The notes under the pieces are model-generated. The model saw only the letters and a program-made list of their open reading frames with translations, ran no database searches and had not been told where the DNA came from. A program made the translations under genes and the position numbers. DNA of 64,000 nucleotides from Sphingobium fontiphilum (GTDB taxonomy: Bacteria > Pseudomonadota > Alphaproteobacteria > Sphingomonadales > Sphingomonadaceae). Where the stretch lies: positions 1-64,000 of the forward strand of contig NZ_JACIEB010000006.1 in the NCBI RefSeq assembly GCF_014196635.1, written 5' to 3'. This document shows positions 42,374 through 51,719 of this stretch, one piece after another (within the stretch, counting starts at the first letter, position 1; each line of letters starts with the position of its first letter).

Positions 42374-43342
42374 TCAGCCCTGCGCCGCTTCTTTGCCTTG
42401 GGCATAATGGCGGGCGATCATGGCGCAGGCGATCAACTGGATCTGATGGAACAGCATCAACGGCAACAGCATCGGCCCGACGCTGGCCGCCGGGAACAGC
42501 ACGCCCGCCATCGGCACGCCGGACGCCAGGCTCTTCTTGGACCCGCAAAATTGCAGCACGATGGCGTCGACGCGCGGCAGGCCGAGCACCCGGCCGAGCA
42601 GCCATGTCGCCGTCAGCACCGCCGCCAGCAGGCCTATGCACAGCGCCAGGATCAGCGCCAGTTCGCCGCCGCTCAAACGCCGCCACAATCCTTCGACCAC
42701 CGCCGCGCTGAAGGCGGAATAGACGATCAGCAGGATCGAACCCCGGTCGACCCGGCCCAGCCAGTCCTTGTTGCGGGCGACGAAATCGCCGATCCACGGG
42801 CGCAGCATATGCCCCAGGGCAAAGGGCAGCAACAATTGCAGCAGGATCGCTTCGACCGCCTGCAATGACGGCCCGCCGCCCACCTTGCCCATGAACAGCG
42901 CGACCAGCAGCGGCGTCAGCACGATGCCGATCAGGTTGGAAAAGGAGGCGCTGACCACCGCAGCCGCGACATTGCCGCCCGCAATGGCGGTAAAGGCGAT
43001 GGAGGACTGCACGGTCGAGGGCAGCAAGGTCAGGAACAGCAGCCCCATGCCGACCAGCGGCGGAACACCCGGCAGCATGGCGATGCCCAGCCCCAGCAAC
43101 GGGAATAACGCATAGGTGCTGCCGAGCGTCGCGAGGTGCAGCTTCCAAGCCTTCGCCCCGCTCAATACCGCCTGCCGCGACAAGCGGGCGCCGTGCAGGA
43201 AGAACAGCAGCACGATGCCTGCGTCGGCCACCACGCCGATAAAGGAGGCGAAAGCATCCCGCGCCGGCAGCAGTGAGGCGAGCGCAACCGTCGTCAGCAG
43301 CGCCAGCAGGAAGGGATCAAGGAAAACGCGCAGCCGGTTCAT
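42374..43342 (-). CDS. Bile acid:sodium symporter (BASS/YfeH-like) family transporter
   Basis: 322 residues, about 10 membrane segments. ATG 43342 overlaps the stop of the lipoprotein gene (ATGA). The pattern PLLGLGIAMLPGVPPLVGMGLLFLTLLPSTVQSS and NLIGIVLTPLL (in separate stretches) fits the SBF-like P7TM subfamily (YfeH). Substrate unknown. It is the last gene of a three-gene string of overlapping genes (EI24 protein, lipoprotein, transporter). Confidence 0.85.
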   Translation of the reverse strand: MNRLRVFLDPFLLALLTTVALASLLPARDAFASFIGVVADAGIVLLFFLHGARLSRQAVLSGAKAWKLHLATLGSTYALFPLLGLGIAMLPGVPPLVGMGLLFLTLLPSTVQSSIAFTAIAGGNVAAAVVSASFSNLIGIVLTPLLVALFMGKVGGGPSLQAVEAILLQLLLPFALGHMLRPWIGDFVARNKDWLGRVDRGSILLIVYSAFSAAVVEGLWRRLSGGELALILALCIGLLAAVLTATWLLGRVLGLPRVDAIVLQFCGSKKSLASGVPMAGVLFPAASVGPMLLPLMLFHQIQLIACAMIARHYAQGKEAAQG

Positions 43343-43713
43343 CGCGCCTGCAATGCTGCCGTACACGTCGCAATGTCGGTATCGACCCCGGCGGGCGTGC
43401 GGGCGTCGACATGGGTCACCACCTGATCCTTGCCCTTTGCCGGGGCATAGAGATAGGCGTCGAGCACGCAGCGGCCATTGGCAAATTGCAGCTTGCGCCC
43501 GGTCAGTTCCCGAATGTCGAGCCGAGGCGTTCCGAACATCTGCGTCAAATGGCGCGCGTCCAGCCCCTTGAGTGGACCGGATTGGGCGAAGGCGCTGGCC
43601 GGCGGCCCCGGCGGCGCGACGGTTCCGGGCGATTGCGGCGGCACGATCGCGCCGCCACAGGCGGCGAGCGCCATGGGCGCGGCGGCGGCGATCAGCCTGC
43701 GAACGAACATCAT
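43339..43713 (-). CDS. Small predicted lipoprotein
   Basis: 124 residues from ATG 43713 (a second ATG follows). The N-terminus is a type II signal with lipobox ALAAC (Cys19), followed by a Pro-rich linker and a small domain containing LTQMFGTPRLDIRELTGRKLQ and a Cys pair (FANGRCVLDAYLY … DIATCTAAL). It overlaps both neighbours by ATGA. It is likely tethered in the envelope; function unknown. Confidence 0.8.
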   Translation of the reverse strand: MMFVRRLIAAAAPMALAACGGAIVPPQSPGTVAPPGPPASAFAQSGPLKGLDARHLTQMFGTPRLDIRELTGRKLQFANGRCVLDAYLYAPAKGKDQVVTHVDARTPAGVDTDIATCTAALQAR

Positions 43714-44384
43714 GGGCGGCGTTTCCGGTTGGCTTGCAGCATGTGGACGGCCATAGCCGCGCTCCACACCGGCGCAAACAGGTTTGCGACCGGGATCAGG
43801 AAGAGGAGCGTGCCCGCCAGGCCCATCAGCCAGCGCGCCGCGCCGCCGATGGGCGGCAGGTCGGGATGGCGCGGTTCCACCATGTCGGCCAGATCGCGCC
43901 CCAGCAGATAGGCGTTGAGCGCCAGGAACAGAGCGGCCGTGCCGACCCCTGTCACCAGCAAAGCGATATAGAGCGGCAGGGCAAGGACGTTCCAACCGAT
44001 CATCCGCAGGACAGACCGGACGGCAAAGCGCATCCCCTGCCCCGCGCCCACGGGACGGGCTGTCACCGCCGCCGCCGGATAGGATCGCTGCTCGACCGCG
44101 ACGACGATTTCGTCCGCGAAGAAGCCCAATATCGCCATCGCCACCGCCCGAAACAGCAACCAGAAAGCGAACAAAGCGATCAACGTGGCGGCGGCCGCGC
44201 CCGCAAGGCCCGCCTGTTCCCCCGATCCCATCCATGCGACCAGCGCCCGGATCGCCCACCACAGACCGACCCCCAGCAGCGCAAACAGGCCGATCGTCAG
44301 CAACAGACTGCGGATCAGCACCGCGCGCGCGGCGGGCAGGAAGATGTCGGGAAAGGCGCGGAACAGGGCAAGGGGAACCATCAT
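43710..44384 (-). CDS. EI24-domain (CysZ-like) membrane protein
   Basis: 224 residues from ATG 44384. About 4–6 hydrophobic segments are present, with FFADEIVVAVEQRSYP and VEPRHPDLPPI typical of the EI24/CysZ family; some members transport sulfate. First gene of an overlapping three-gene string ending in the BASS transporter, so a joint transport role is possible. It is divergent from the PfkB kinase. Confidence 0.75.
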   Translation of the reverse strand: MMVPLALFRAFPDIFLPAARAVLIRSLLLTIGLFALLGVGLWWAIRALVAWMGSGEQAGLAGAAAATLIALFAFWLLFRAVAMAILGFFADEIVVAVEQRSYPAAAVTARPVGAGQGMRFAVRSVLRMIGWNVLALPLYIALLVTGVGTAALFLALNAYLLGRDLADMVEPRHPDLPPIGGAARWLMGLAGTLLFLIPVANLFAPVWSAAMAVHMLQANRKRRP

Positions 44385-44503
44385 GCCGCTATCCGCCCGG
44401 CCGCGACCGCCGTCAACCGGCGCGGTTGCGCCGGTCGGCGCGCGCGGATAGAGGAGCGGGCGATATCCCAACACGGCCAAAGGACTTCTGCTTGACCGCC
44501 ACC

Positions 44504-45496
44504 ATGCCCGCCACGTTCGACATCGTCGCCATCGGCAATGCCATCGTCGACGTCATCGCCCGCACCGACGACGCTTTCCTGGCCGAACATGCGCTGACCA
44601 AGGGCGCGATGCAGCTGATCGACACGGCGATGGCCGAAAGCCTGTATGCCGACATGCCCGCCGCGATGGAAATCAGCGGCGGTTCGGCCGCCAACACGCT
44701 GGCGGGCATGGCCGCGCTGGGCAATCAATGCGGTTTCATCGGGCAGGTGGCGGACGATCAACTGGGCAAGGTATTCGCCCATGACGTGCGCGCGCTCGGC
44801 GTTCATTTCACCACCCCCGTCCGCGCGCAGGAGCCGCCAACGGCCCGCTGCCTCATCATGGTGACGCCCGATGCGCAGCGGACGATGAACACCTTCCTTG
44901 GCGCGTCGCAGTTTTTGCCGAAAGAGGCGCTGGACCGCGACCTGATCGCCTCGGCGAAAATCCTCTATCTGGAAGGCTATCTGTGGGATCCTGAACAGCC
45001 GCGCGCGGCGATGCGGGCGGCGATCGACACGGCGCGGAGCGCGGGGCGCCAGGTCGCCTTCACCCTGTCGGACAGCTTCGTCATCGACCGCCATCGCGCC
45101 GATTTCCTGAAGCTGATCGAGGAAGGGCTGATCGACATCCTCTTTTCCAACGAGAATGAGATTAAGTCGCTGGCCGGGGTGGACGATTTCGAAGAGGCCA
45201 TCGCCGCCTTTGCAGGCAAGCTGCCTGTGCTGGTGTCGACGCGCAGCGAGCATGGCGCGATCGCCGTGGTCGACGGCGAGCGGTATAGCGCGCCGGCCGC
45301 GCCGGTTGCGCAGGTGGTCGACACCACGGGCGCGGGCGACCTGTTCGCCGCCGGGTTCCTGTCGGCGCTGCTGGACGAACGCGGGATCGAAGATTGCCTG
45401 AAACTGGGCGCGGCGGCGGCGGCGGAAGTCATTTCCCACTATGGCGCGCGGCCCGAAGCCGACCTCAGCGTCATCCGCGACGCGCTGTTCGCCTGA
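44504..45496 (+). CDS. PfkB-family sugar/adenosine kinase
   Basis: 330 residues from ATG 44504. PfkB features are FDIVAIGNAIVDV at the start, GGSAANTLAGMAALG (first signature) and DTTGAGDLFAAGFL (second signature, with the catalytic Asp). It phosphorylates adenosine or a related sugar/nucleoside; orthologues in sphingomonads are annotated as adenosine kinase (recalled). An AAAGGA at 44,479–44,484 is well spaced for an in-frame TTG at 44492, so translation may really begin there, adding four residues. Confidence 0.88.
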   Translation: MPATFDIVAIGNAIVDVIARTDDAFLAEHALTKGAMQLIDTAMAESLYADMPAAMEISGGSAANTLAGMAALGNQCGFIGQVADDQLGKVFAHDVRALGVHFTTPVRAQEPPTARCLIMVTPDAQRTMNTFLGASQFLPKEALDRDLIASAKILYLEGYLWDPEQPRAAMRAAIDTARSAGRQVAFTLSDSFVIDRHRADFLKLIEEGLIDILFSNENEIKSLAGVDDFEEAIAAFAGKLPVLVSTRSEHGAIAVVDGERYSAPAAPVAQVVDTTGAGDLFAAGFLSALLDERGIEDCLKLGAAAAAEVISHYGARPEADLSVIRDALFA

Positions 45497-45511
45497 TCGC
45501 TGGCCGGGGCG

Positions 45512-47002
45512 CTATCCCTTGCGGAACAGCGCCCGGTCTTCCTTGCCGAACCCCCAGCGCCAGATGATGACCGCATAGGCGCCAAGGATAGAGAATATGC
45601 CGAAGACCAGTTGCACCCATTCATAATGGGGCGGCAGGGCCATGAAGCCCGCGCCGACAAGGGTCGCCGCCGCCGCCGCCCATAGCAGCGGCCAGCGCCA
45701 GGCGTTGATCGGCGCGCCCAGCAGGCGCGACAGAAGCCGCGCCTTCACAATCGCCCCCAGCCCCAGCGCCAGACACAGGCCCAGTGCGGGCGCAGCGGCC
45801 AGCACCATGTCGCCATAGCCCATTTTTTTCGCCGCCATGATCAGCGCGAAGCTGACCAGCGCCTGCGCCGCGATCATGCCGAGCGAGATCATCAGATTGC
45901 GGTGCCGGGCGATATAGACCAGCGCGGATTCGCTGACGACCGCGGTCGCCGCCACCACTTCGGCCAGCAGCAGGAAACCGAGCGCCAGCGCGCCGCCTGC
46001 GAATTGGGGGCCGACAAGGCCCATCACCGCCACCCCCGGAATGCCCAGCGCCAGCGCAATGCCCGCCTGCGCGGCGATGATCCAGAAGCCGACCTGGCTC
46101 ACCTGCCGCGCGATGGCGGCCAGATTGCCTTCGGCGAGGTTGCGGGTGATGACCGGGCCCAATATCGGGTCGAAACTCGTCTTGAGCTTTTGCGGCAGCG
46201 AAGCGACCTGCTGCGCCACATAATAGATGCCGACCAGCGCCGGGCTGACGAACAGGCCGAGGATCGCCATGTCCAGCCTGCGCGAACCCCATTCCACCCC
46301 GTCCGCCGCCGCCAGCGGCAGGTTGCGCCGCGCCAGCCGCCACAATCGCCCGGCATCGGGCCGCCAGCCATGGGGGACGCCATAATGACGCGCCATCGGG
46401 ATGATCGAGGCGGCCAGCGCCGCGACCATCGACAGGACATAGGAGAGGATCAGGCCGTCGCGGGTGGAATAGAACGCAAACACGAAGGCCCCGATGCTGA
46501 TCGCCCAGGGTTCGATGATGGAGCGCGCCCGCACCGTCGCGCCGATGTCATAGCGATAGGCGCAGGCGGCGAGCGCCACATCGGACCCGGCGACCGCGAT
46601 GACGATCAGGGCCAGAAGCCGGTCAAGCCCGTTGATGCCGCTGTTGGGGAACATCGCCTGCGGAAAGGCGATCAGCGCGCCCGCCGCCGCCAGCGACGCC
46701 AGCAGCGTGACGACCATGGCGTCGGTCACCACATGATTATGGGGCCGCTGCGTCTGCGCCAGCGCCCCGGCCAGCCCGCGTTTCAACCCCAGCGTCGCAA
46801 GCTGCGCGGCAAACTCCACCACCAGCACGGCATAGGCGAACCTGCCCAGCGTGTCCGCGCCATACCAGCGCCCGGCAATGAACAGGAAAGGCAGACGCGC
46901 GGCCAGACGCAGCAGGAAACCGAACACATTGGCCCGCCCGCCACGCGCCAGAGCGGCGATGTCGCGGCCATCGTCGTCCACAGTCTGGGCGTCAGTCGCC
47001 AA
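45512..47002 (-). CDS. Wzx-like polysaccharide flippase / MATE-fold membrane protein
   Basis: 496 residues with about 12–14 hydrophobic segments. The N-terminal RGGRANVFGFLLRLAARLPFL and the mid-protein KTSFDPILGPVITR-like segments are typical of lipopolysaccharide O-unit flippases (MOP superfamily). It starts at TTG 47002 with GGAGAG upstream; GTG 46978 is an alternative. It may move lipid-linked sugars across the inner membrane. No glycosyltransferase cluster is nearby. The 69-base gap to gpsA is free of genes. Confidence 0.8.
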   Translation of the reverse strand: MATDAQTVDDDGRDIAALARGGRANVFGFLLRLAARLPFLFIAGRWYGADTLGRFAYAVLVVEFAAQLATLGLKRGLAGALAQTQRPHNHVVTDAMVVTLLASLAAAGALIAFPQAMFPNSGINGLDRLLALIVIAVAGSDVALAACAYRYDIGATVRARSIIEPWAISIGAFVFAFYSTRDGLILSYVLSMVAALAASIIPMARHYGVPHGWRPDAGRLWRLARRNLPLAAADGVEWGSRRLDMAILGLFVSPALVGIYYVAQQVASLPQKLKTSFDPILGPVITRNLAEGNLAAIARQVSQVGFWIIAAQAGIALALGIPGVAVMGLVGPQFAGGALALGFLLLAEVVAATAVVSESALVYIARHRNLMISLGMIAAQALVSFALIMAAKKMGYGDMVLAAAPALGLCLALGLGAIVKARLLSRLLGAPINAWRWPLLWAAAAATLVGAGFMALPPHYEWVQLVFGIFSILGAYAVIIWRWGFGKEDRALFRKG

Positions 47003-47071
47003 AGGAATCGCTCTCCGCTCTCACCCCGATGGCGACCATATTTAGGGGATAATCGAGGGGCACGGGCAAAT

Positions 47072-48043
47072 TTATTCGGGCCGCAACGGACGCGACAGCA
47101 GCGCGCCGACAATATCGGCCACCGGCGCGCGTCCTTCCAGCAGGGCGCAGACGGCTTCGGCCACCGGCATTTCCACGCCCGCCGACCGCGCCGCGTCGCG
47201 CAGCACCGGCGCGGTGAAGGCCCCTTCGGCCACGGTGCGGCGATTGGCCAGCAGATCGACTGCCGACCGCCCCTCGCCCAGGCCCTTGCCCAGCGAGAAG
47301 TTGCGCGAATTGGTCGAGGAGCAAGTCAACACCAGATCGCCCAGCCCGGAAAGGCCGCTGAGCGTCTCGGCCCGCGCCCCGCGCGCCAGGCCGAAGCGCG
47401 TCATTTCGGCAAAGCCCCGGCTGATGAGCGAGGCGCGGGCATTGAGACCCAGCCCCGCCCCCTCGGCAATGCCGCAGGCGATGGCCAGCACATTCTTGAC
47501 CGCGCCGCCGATTTCCGCGCCGATCACATCGTCGCTGACATAGGGGCGGAATGCCGGGCGGGCGATACGCGCGGCCAGCGTGCGCGCCAGATCCGCGTCG
47601 GAGCAGGCGAGCGTGATCGCCGTGGGCAGGCCCTGCGCCACTTCATGCGCGAAGGTGGGGCCAGACAGCACCGCCAGCGGCGCGTCTGGGCGGACTTCGG
47701 CCACCACTTCCGACATCAGCAACCCCGTGCCCGCCTCGATCCCCTTGGAACAGAGGACCAGGGGGGTGCACGCGGGCGTCTGCGCCACCATGGCGCGCAG
47801 ATGCTGGGCCGGGCAAACGATCAGCAGCATGTCGCAATCGGCCATGTCCGCCATCACGCCGGTAGCGATGATCGTCGGATTGAGCGCGACGCCGGGCAGA
47901 TAAGCGCTATTGGCATGGTCGCCGTTGATCGCGGCCACGACATCGGCCTCCAGCGCCCACAGGCGCACCGCTTCCCCGTCCATGCTGAGCGTATGGGCCA
48001 GCGCCGTGCCCCATGCGCCCGCGCCGATTACGCCAGCCTTCAT
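47072..48043 (-). CDS. gpsA: Glycerol-3-phosphate dehydrogenase [NAD(P)+] GpsA
   Basis: 323 residues. The Rossmann motif [13 protein letters not shown] is at the N-terminus, and the catalytic block [20 protein letters not shown] and [12 protein letters not shown] identify GpsA. It reduces dihydroxyacetone phosphate to sn-glycerol 3-phosphate for phospholipid synthesis. Its start overlaps the stop of tsaD (ATGA). Confidence 0.95.
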   Translation of the reverse strand: MKAGVIGAGAWGTALAHTLSMDGEAVRLWALEADVVAAINGDHANSAYLPGVALNPTIIATGVMADMADCDMLLIVCPAQHLRAMVAQTPACTPLVLCSKGIEAGTGLLMSEVVAEVRPDAPLAVLSGPTFAHEVAQGLPTAITLACSDADLARTLAARIARPAFRPYVSDDVIGAEIGGAVKNVLAIACGIAEGAGLGLNARASLISRGFAEMTRFGLARGARAETLSGLSGLGDLVLTCSSTNSRNFSLGKGLGEGRSAVDLLANRRTVAEGAFTAPVLRDAARSAGVEMPVAEAVCALLEGRAPVADIVGALLSRPLRPE

Positions 48044-49074
48044 GCCTTCACTCCCGCTCCGCGCGCCTTTTCAGCGTCCGGGTCCAGCGGCCATCGCGGT
48101 CGCGCCGGAACGCTCATATCGTCGACCAGCCCGACGGCATAGCGTTCCGCCCCCGCCCAGGCGATCATCGCCGCATTGTCGGTGCACAGCCACAGCGGCG
48201 GCGCGACGAAGGGGACGCCATGGTCGGCGGCGAGGTTCTCCAATGCCGCGCGGATCGCCTGGTTGGCGGCGACGCCCCCCGCCACGACCAGCGCGCCCGC
48301 GGGATGCCCGGCCGACAATTGCCGCCGGGTGCGGTCGACCAGACAGTCGATCACCGCCTGCTGAAAGGAGGCGGCGATGTCGTCCGCGCCGTATTGGCCG
48401 GACTGCGCCGCACGCATGACTGCGCTTTTGAGGCCCGCGAAGGAAAAATGCGGTTCGGCCGTGCCGACCAGCGGGCGCGGCAGGGGCACCGCCTTCGCGT
48501 TGCCCCGCGCCGCCGCTTGCTCGACTCTGGGACCGCCGGGATAGCCAAGGCCCAAAAGCTTGGCGGTCTTGTCGAACGCCTCGCCCGCCGCATCGTCGAT
48601 GGTGGTGGCAAGCCGCGCATAGTCGCCCGGCCCCCGCACATGGAGCAACTGGCAATGGCCGCCCGAAACGAGCAACAGCATGTAGGGGAATTGGAGCGAG
48701 CGGTCGGCCAGCCGCGGCGAGAGCGCATGGCCCTCCAGATGATTGACCGCGATCAGCGGCTTGCCGGTCGCATGGGCGAGCGCCTTGCCGGTGACAAGGC
48801 CGACCATCACTCCGCCGATCAGGCCGGGGCCAGCGGTCGCGGCGATCACGTCGACATCGTCCAGCGTCATCTTTGCGTCGGCCAGCGCGGCTTCGATCAA
48901 CGGCGTCAGCACCTCGACATGAGCGCGCGCCGCCAGTTCGGGCACGACGCCGCCATAGGGGCGATGTTCTTCCTCCTGCGTGGCGAGCCGGTGCGCCAAA
49001 ATCCGCCCGTCGGCGCTCACCAGGGCCGCCGCGGTTTCATCGCAACTCGATTCAAGGCCAAGGATGATGGTCAT
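48040..49074 (-). CDS. tsaD: tRNA N6-threonylcarbamoyladenosine transferase TsaD
   Basis: 344 residues. [14 protein letters not shown] at the start, the metal-binding [10 protein letters not shown] (His pair about 110/114), SGGHCQL and GGVAANQ are diagnostic. TsaD completes t6A37 on tRNAs reading ANN codons. AGAGGGA lies upstream of its ATG, and part of that ribosome-binding site is inside the 24-bp palindrome shared with hemC. It leads an operon with gpsA. Confidence 0.95.
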   Translation of the reverse strand: MTIILGLESSCDETAAALVSADGRILAHRLATQEEEHRPYGGVVPELAARAHVEVLTPLIEAALADAKMTLDDVDVIAATAGPGLIGGVMVGLVTGKALAHATGKPLIAVNHLEGHALSPRLADRSLQFPYMLLLVSGGHCQLLHVRGPGDYARLATTIDDAAGEAFDKTAKLLGLGYPGGPRVEQAAARGNAKAVPLPRPLVGTAEPHFSFAGLKSAVMRAAQSGQYGADDIAASFQQAVIDCLVDRTRRQLSAGHPAGALVVAGGVAANQAIRAALENLAADHGVPFVAPPLWLCTDNAAMIAWAGAERYAVGLVDDMSVPARPRWPLDPDAEKARGAGVKA

Positions 49075-49084
49075 TGCCGCTTCC

Positions 49085-49108
49085 CTCTAATGCCCATGGG
49101 CATTAGAG
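49085..49108. promoter_or_regulatory. 24-bp perfect palindrome centred between tsaD and hemC
   Basis: CTCTAATGCCCA is followed directly by its reverse complement TGGGCATTAGAG. Ten bases separate each end from the adjacent start codon (tsaD 49074, hemC 49119), so its centre coincides with the centre of the 44-bp gap. Each arm end carries an AGAG that overlaps the ribosome-binding site of one gene. It could be a dimer-binding operator or a leader hairpin that hides ribosome-binding sites. The function is inferred. Confidence 0.6.
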
Positions 49109-49118
49109 CAAGCCGCAT

Positions 49119-50045
49119 ATGACGATAGCCGACCGACCGTTGCGCCTTGGCACCAGAGGCTCCCCGCTTGCACTGGCGCAGGCGACCATGACCGCGCAGG
49201 CGCTGTGCGCCGCTCATGGCTGGGCGCAGGGCGCCATAGAGATCGTGATCGTCCAGACCAGCGGCGACCGGATTCAGGACCGGGCGCTGGCCGAAATCGG
49301 GGGCAAGGCGCTGTGGACGAAGGAGCTGGACCGGGTTCTGTTGGAAGGTGAAATCGACTTTGCCGTCCATTCGATGAAGGATGTCGAAACCATCCGCCCC
49401 GACGCCATCACCATCGCCGCCATGCTGCCCCGCGCCGATGTGCGCGACCGGCTGATCGGCGCGGAAAGCCTGTCCGCCCTGCCGCCCGGCGCGGTGGTGG
49501 GCACCAGTTCCCCCCGGCGCAGCGCGCAGGTGCGCCGCGCACGGCCTGACCTGTCGATCACCCTGTTTCGCGGCAATGTCGCCACGCGACTTGGCAAGCT
49601 GGACGCGGGCGAAGCCGACGCAACGCTGCTGGCGGCGGCGGGGCTGGACCGGCTGGGCCAGGGCGACATCGGCTGCGCCATTCCGGTCGACGCCATGCTC
49701 CCCGCCCCCGCGCAGGGCGCGGTGGGGATAGAGACGCTGACCGAAAACCGGGCGATGCGCGACCTGCTCGCCGCGATCAGCCATGCCGACACCTTCGATT
49801 GCGTGATGGCGGAACGCGCGGTGCTGCGTGGGCTGAACGGCACATGCCATTCGCCCATCGCCGCACTGGCGCAAATCGCGGGCGAAGCGATACGGATCGA
49901 GGCGGAGATATTGTCCGCCGATGGCGCGGAATGCGTGCGCGGCGAGGCCGGTATCGCACGCGGCGACGACGCCGGGGCGATGGCGCTGGGCCGGTCGCTG
50001 CTCGATCGCGCCAGCCCGGCGCTGCGGGCGCTGTTCGAGGCGTGA
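49119..50045 (+). CDS. hemC: Porphobilinogen deaminase HemC
   Basis: 308 residues. Diagnostic segments: LGTRGSPLALAQA, IVQTSGDRI, KELDRVLLEGEIDFAVHSMKD, and GTSSPRRSAQVRRARPD (one family of conserved Arg residues). Cys in LNGTCHSPIAALA holds the dipyrromethane cofactor. It makes hydroxymethylbilane in heme synthesis. The stop overlaps the hemD start (GTGA). Confidence 0.95.
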   Translation: MTIADRPLRLGTRGSPLALAQATMTAQALCAAHGWAQGAIEIVIVQTSGDRIQDRALAEIGGKALWTKELDRVLLEGEIDFAVHSMKDVETIRPDAITIAAMLPRADVRDRLIGAESLSALPPGAVVGTSSPRRSAQVRRARPDLSITLFRGNVATRLGKLDAGEADATLLAAAGLDRLGQGDIGCAIPVDAMLPAPAQGAVGIETLTENRAMRDLLAAISHADTFDCVMAERAVLRGLNGTCHSPIAALAQIAGEAIRIEAEILSADGAECVRGEAGIARGDDAGAMALGRSLLDRASPALRALFEA

Positions 50046-50713
50046 GCCGACTGTTGGTGCTCCGGCCCGAACCGGGCGCCGGCGCCACCATGCGCCGCGC
50101 GGCCGCAATGGGGATCGAGGCCCTGAGCTATCCTCTCTTCGCCATCGATCCGGTTGCCTGGACGCCGCCTGATCCCGCCGGCTTCGACGCCCTGATGCTG
50201 ACCAGCGCCAACGCCGTGCGCATGGCGGGCGACGCTCTTGCTCAATATCGCAATCTTCCCGCCTATGCCGTGGGCCAGTGCACCGCCGATGCGCTGGCGC
50301 AGGCGGGTTTCGACCGGATCGAGACGGGCGAAGCCGACGGCAGCGCGGTCGCGCGGAAAATGGCCGAGGACGGCCGCCGCCATGTGCTGCACCTTCGGGG
50401 ACAGGACGGCGCCCCGATTGACCCCGGACCGCTGCGAATCACGCCAGCCATCGTCTATGCCGCCTGCGAACGAGGCGATGCGACCGGGCTGGCCGCGATG
50501 CTCCAACCGGGCATAACGGCCCTTGTCCATTCGGCGCGCGCCGGGCGCAGGCTGGCGGCGCTAACGGACGATCGCCAGCGCCCCGGCATTTCCATCGTGG
50601 CGATCAGCGCGGCGGCGCAAACGGCCTGCGGCGAAGGCTGGCGCGCCATCGCCGCGGCGGCGCGACCCACGGACGAAGCGATGCTGGCCCTCGCCCGCCG
50701 TTTGTGCGATTGA
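50042..50713 (+). CDS. hemD: Uroporphyrinogen-III synthase HemD
   Basis: 223 residues from GTG 50042, which overlaps the hemC stop. The weakly conserved HemD fold is seen in LLVLRPEPGAGATMRRA, FDALMLTSANAVR, YAVGQCTADALAQAGF and the late IVAISAAAQTA. It closes hydroxymethylbilane into uroporphyrinogen III. Identification relies on synteny with hemC plus these motifs. Confidence 0.9.
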   Translation: MSRLLVLRPEPGAGATMRRAAAMGIEALSYPLFAIDPVAWTPPDPAGFDALMLTSANAVRMAGDALAQYRNLPAYAVGQCTADALAQAGFDRIETGEADGSAVARKMAEDGRRHVLHLRGQDGAPIDPGPLRITPAIVYAACERGDATGLAAMLQPGITALVHSARAGRRLAALTDDRQRPGISIVAISAAAQTACGEGWRAIAAAARPTDEAMLALARRLCD

Positions 50714-50722
50714 AGTCCACGC

Positions 50723-51610
50723 ATGGACGAAACAGCCACCACGGACAACAGCCCGCCGCCCGCGCCCATTCCCCCGGCCCGCGCCCGGCCCCGTTCGCTT
50801 ATTCGCTCGCTGGGCCTGCCGATTCTGGGCTTTGCCCTGGGGGTCGGCCTGACCCTCTGGGCGCTGCCGCAGTTGGAACGTCTCTGGCAGTCGCAGCCCG
50901 CGCCCCTCACTCCCGCCGCGACGACTCAACAGACGCTGCCCATGGTCGCCAGCCCGGGCGCGGCGCGTCCGGCCGCCATACCCGACCAGATGCTCGACGC
51001 GCGGGTGCAGCAAATGGAGGAAAGGCTGACCCGAATCACGGTGGAGGCGCAGGGCGCATCCGCCAACGCCGCCCGGGCGGAAGGGCTGCTCGTCGCCTTC
51101 GCCGCTCGCCGTGCGCTCGATAGCGGCGCGCCGCTCGGCTATGTCGAGGGGCAGTTGCGCCTGCGCTTTGGCCAGGCTCAGCCCCGCGCCGTCGCCACCA
51201 TCATCAACGCCTCGCGCCAGCCGTTGACCCTTGTCGACCTGCGCGGCGGATTGCTGGACATAGCGGAAGGGCTGACCGCTGCGGCCGAGCGCGACTGGTG
51301 GAGCGCCATGGAACAAGAGGCGAAGGCGCTTGTCACCTTCCGCCGATCGACAACGCCTTCGCCCCGGCCGCAGGCCGCGCTGGATCGCGCCTTGCGCTAT
51401 ATCGACGCTGGTCGCGTGTCCGCCGCGCTGGCGGAAGTGGACGCGATGCCCGGAAAGGGGGTCGCCGCCCGTTGGGTGCAATCGGCCCGCCGTTATCTCG
51501 ACGCGCGCCGGGCGCTCGACCTCATCGAAACCGCCGCCATATTGGAACCGCGCCAGTTGCGCGCATCCGACGGGGCGACCGTGCAGACCACTTCACCACT
51601 GGCACCCTAA
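50723..51610 (+). CDS. Mitofilin/HemX-like membrane-anchored protein
   Basis: 295 residues. A Pro-rich cytosolic start is followed by one membrane helix (SLGLPILGFALGVGLTLWAL), then a Pro/Ala linker, a short coiled coil (QMEERLTRITVEAQ) and a helical domain. Proteins of this layout (COG4223, mitofilin-related) often follow hemD in alphaproteobacteria. Nine bases separate it from hemD. It probably sits in the inner membrane facing the periplasm; function uncertain. Confidence 0.7.
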   Translation: MDETATTDNSPPPAPIPPARARPRSLIRSLGLPILGFALGVGLTLWALPQLERLWQSQPAPLTPAATTQQTLPMVASPGAARPAAIPDQMLDARVQQMEERLTRITVEAQGASANAARAEGLLVAFAARRALDSGAPLGYVEGQLRLRFGQAQPRAVATIINASRQPLTLVDLRGGLLDIAEGLTAAAERDWWSAMEQEAKALVTFRRSTTPSPRPQAALDRALRYIDAGRVSAALAEVDAMPGKGVAARWVQSARRYLDARRALDLIETAAILEPRQLRASDGATVQTTSPLAP

Positions 51611-51719
51611 AGCCGATTATCGCCCAGCCGTTTCAAAGACGCGATGAAACCTGTGGACGATTGCAGCGTTTGTCACGACATTGTCATCTTTGCCGCAAGC
51701 GCAAGGGAGTGTCGTTGCC

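Noticed and set aside
45902-48142. 746-residue plus-strand frame across the flippase, gpsA and tsaD
   Set aside because: Antisense to three recognised genes with family motifs.
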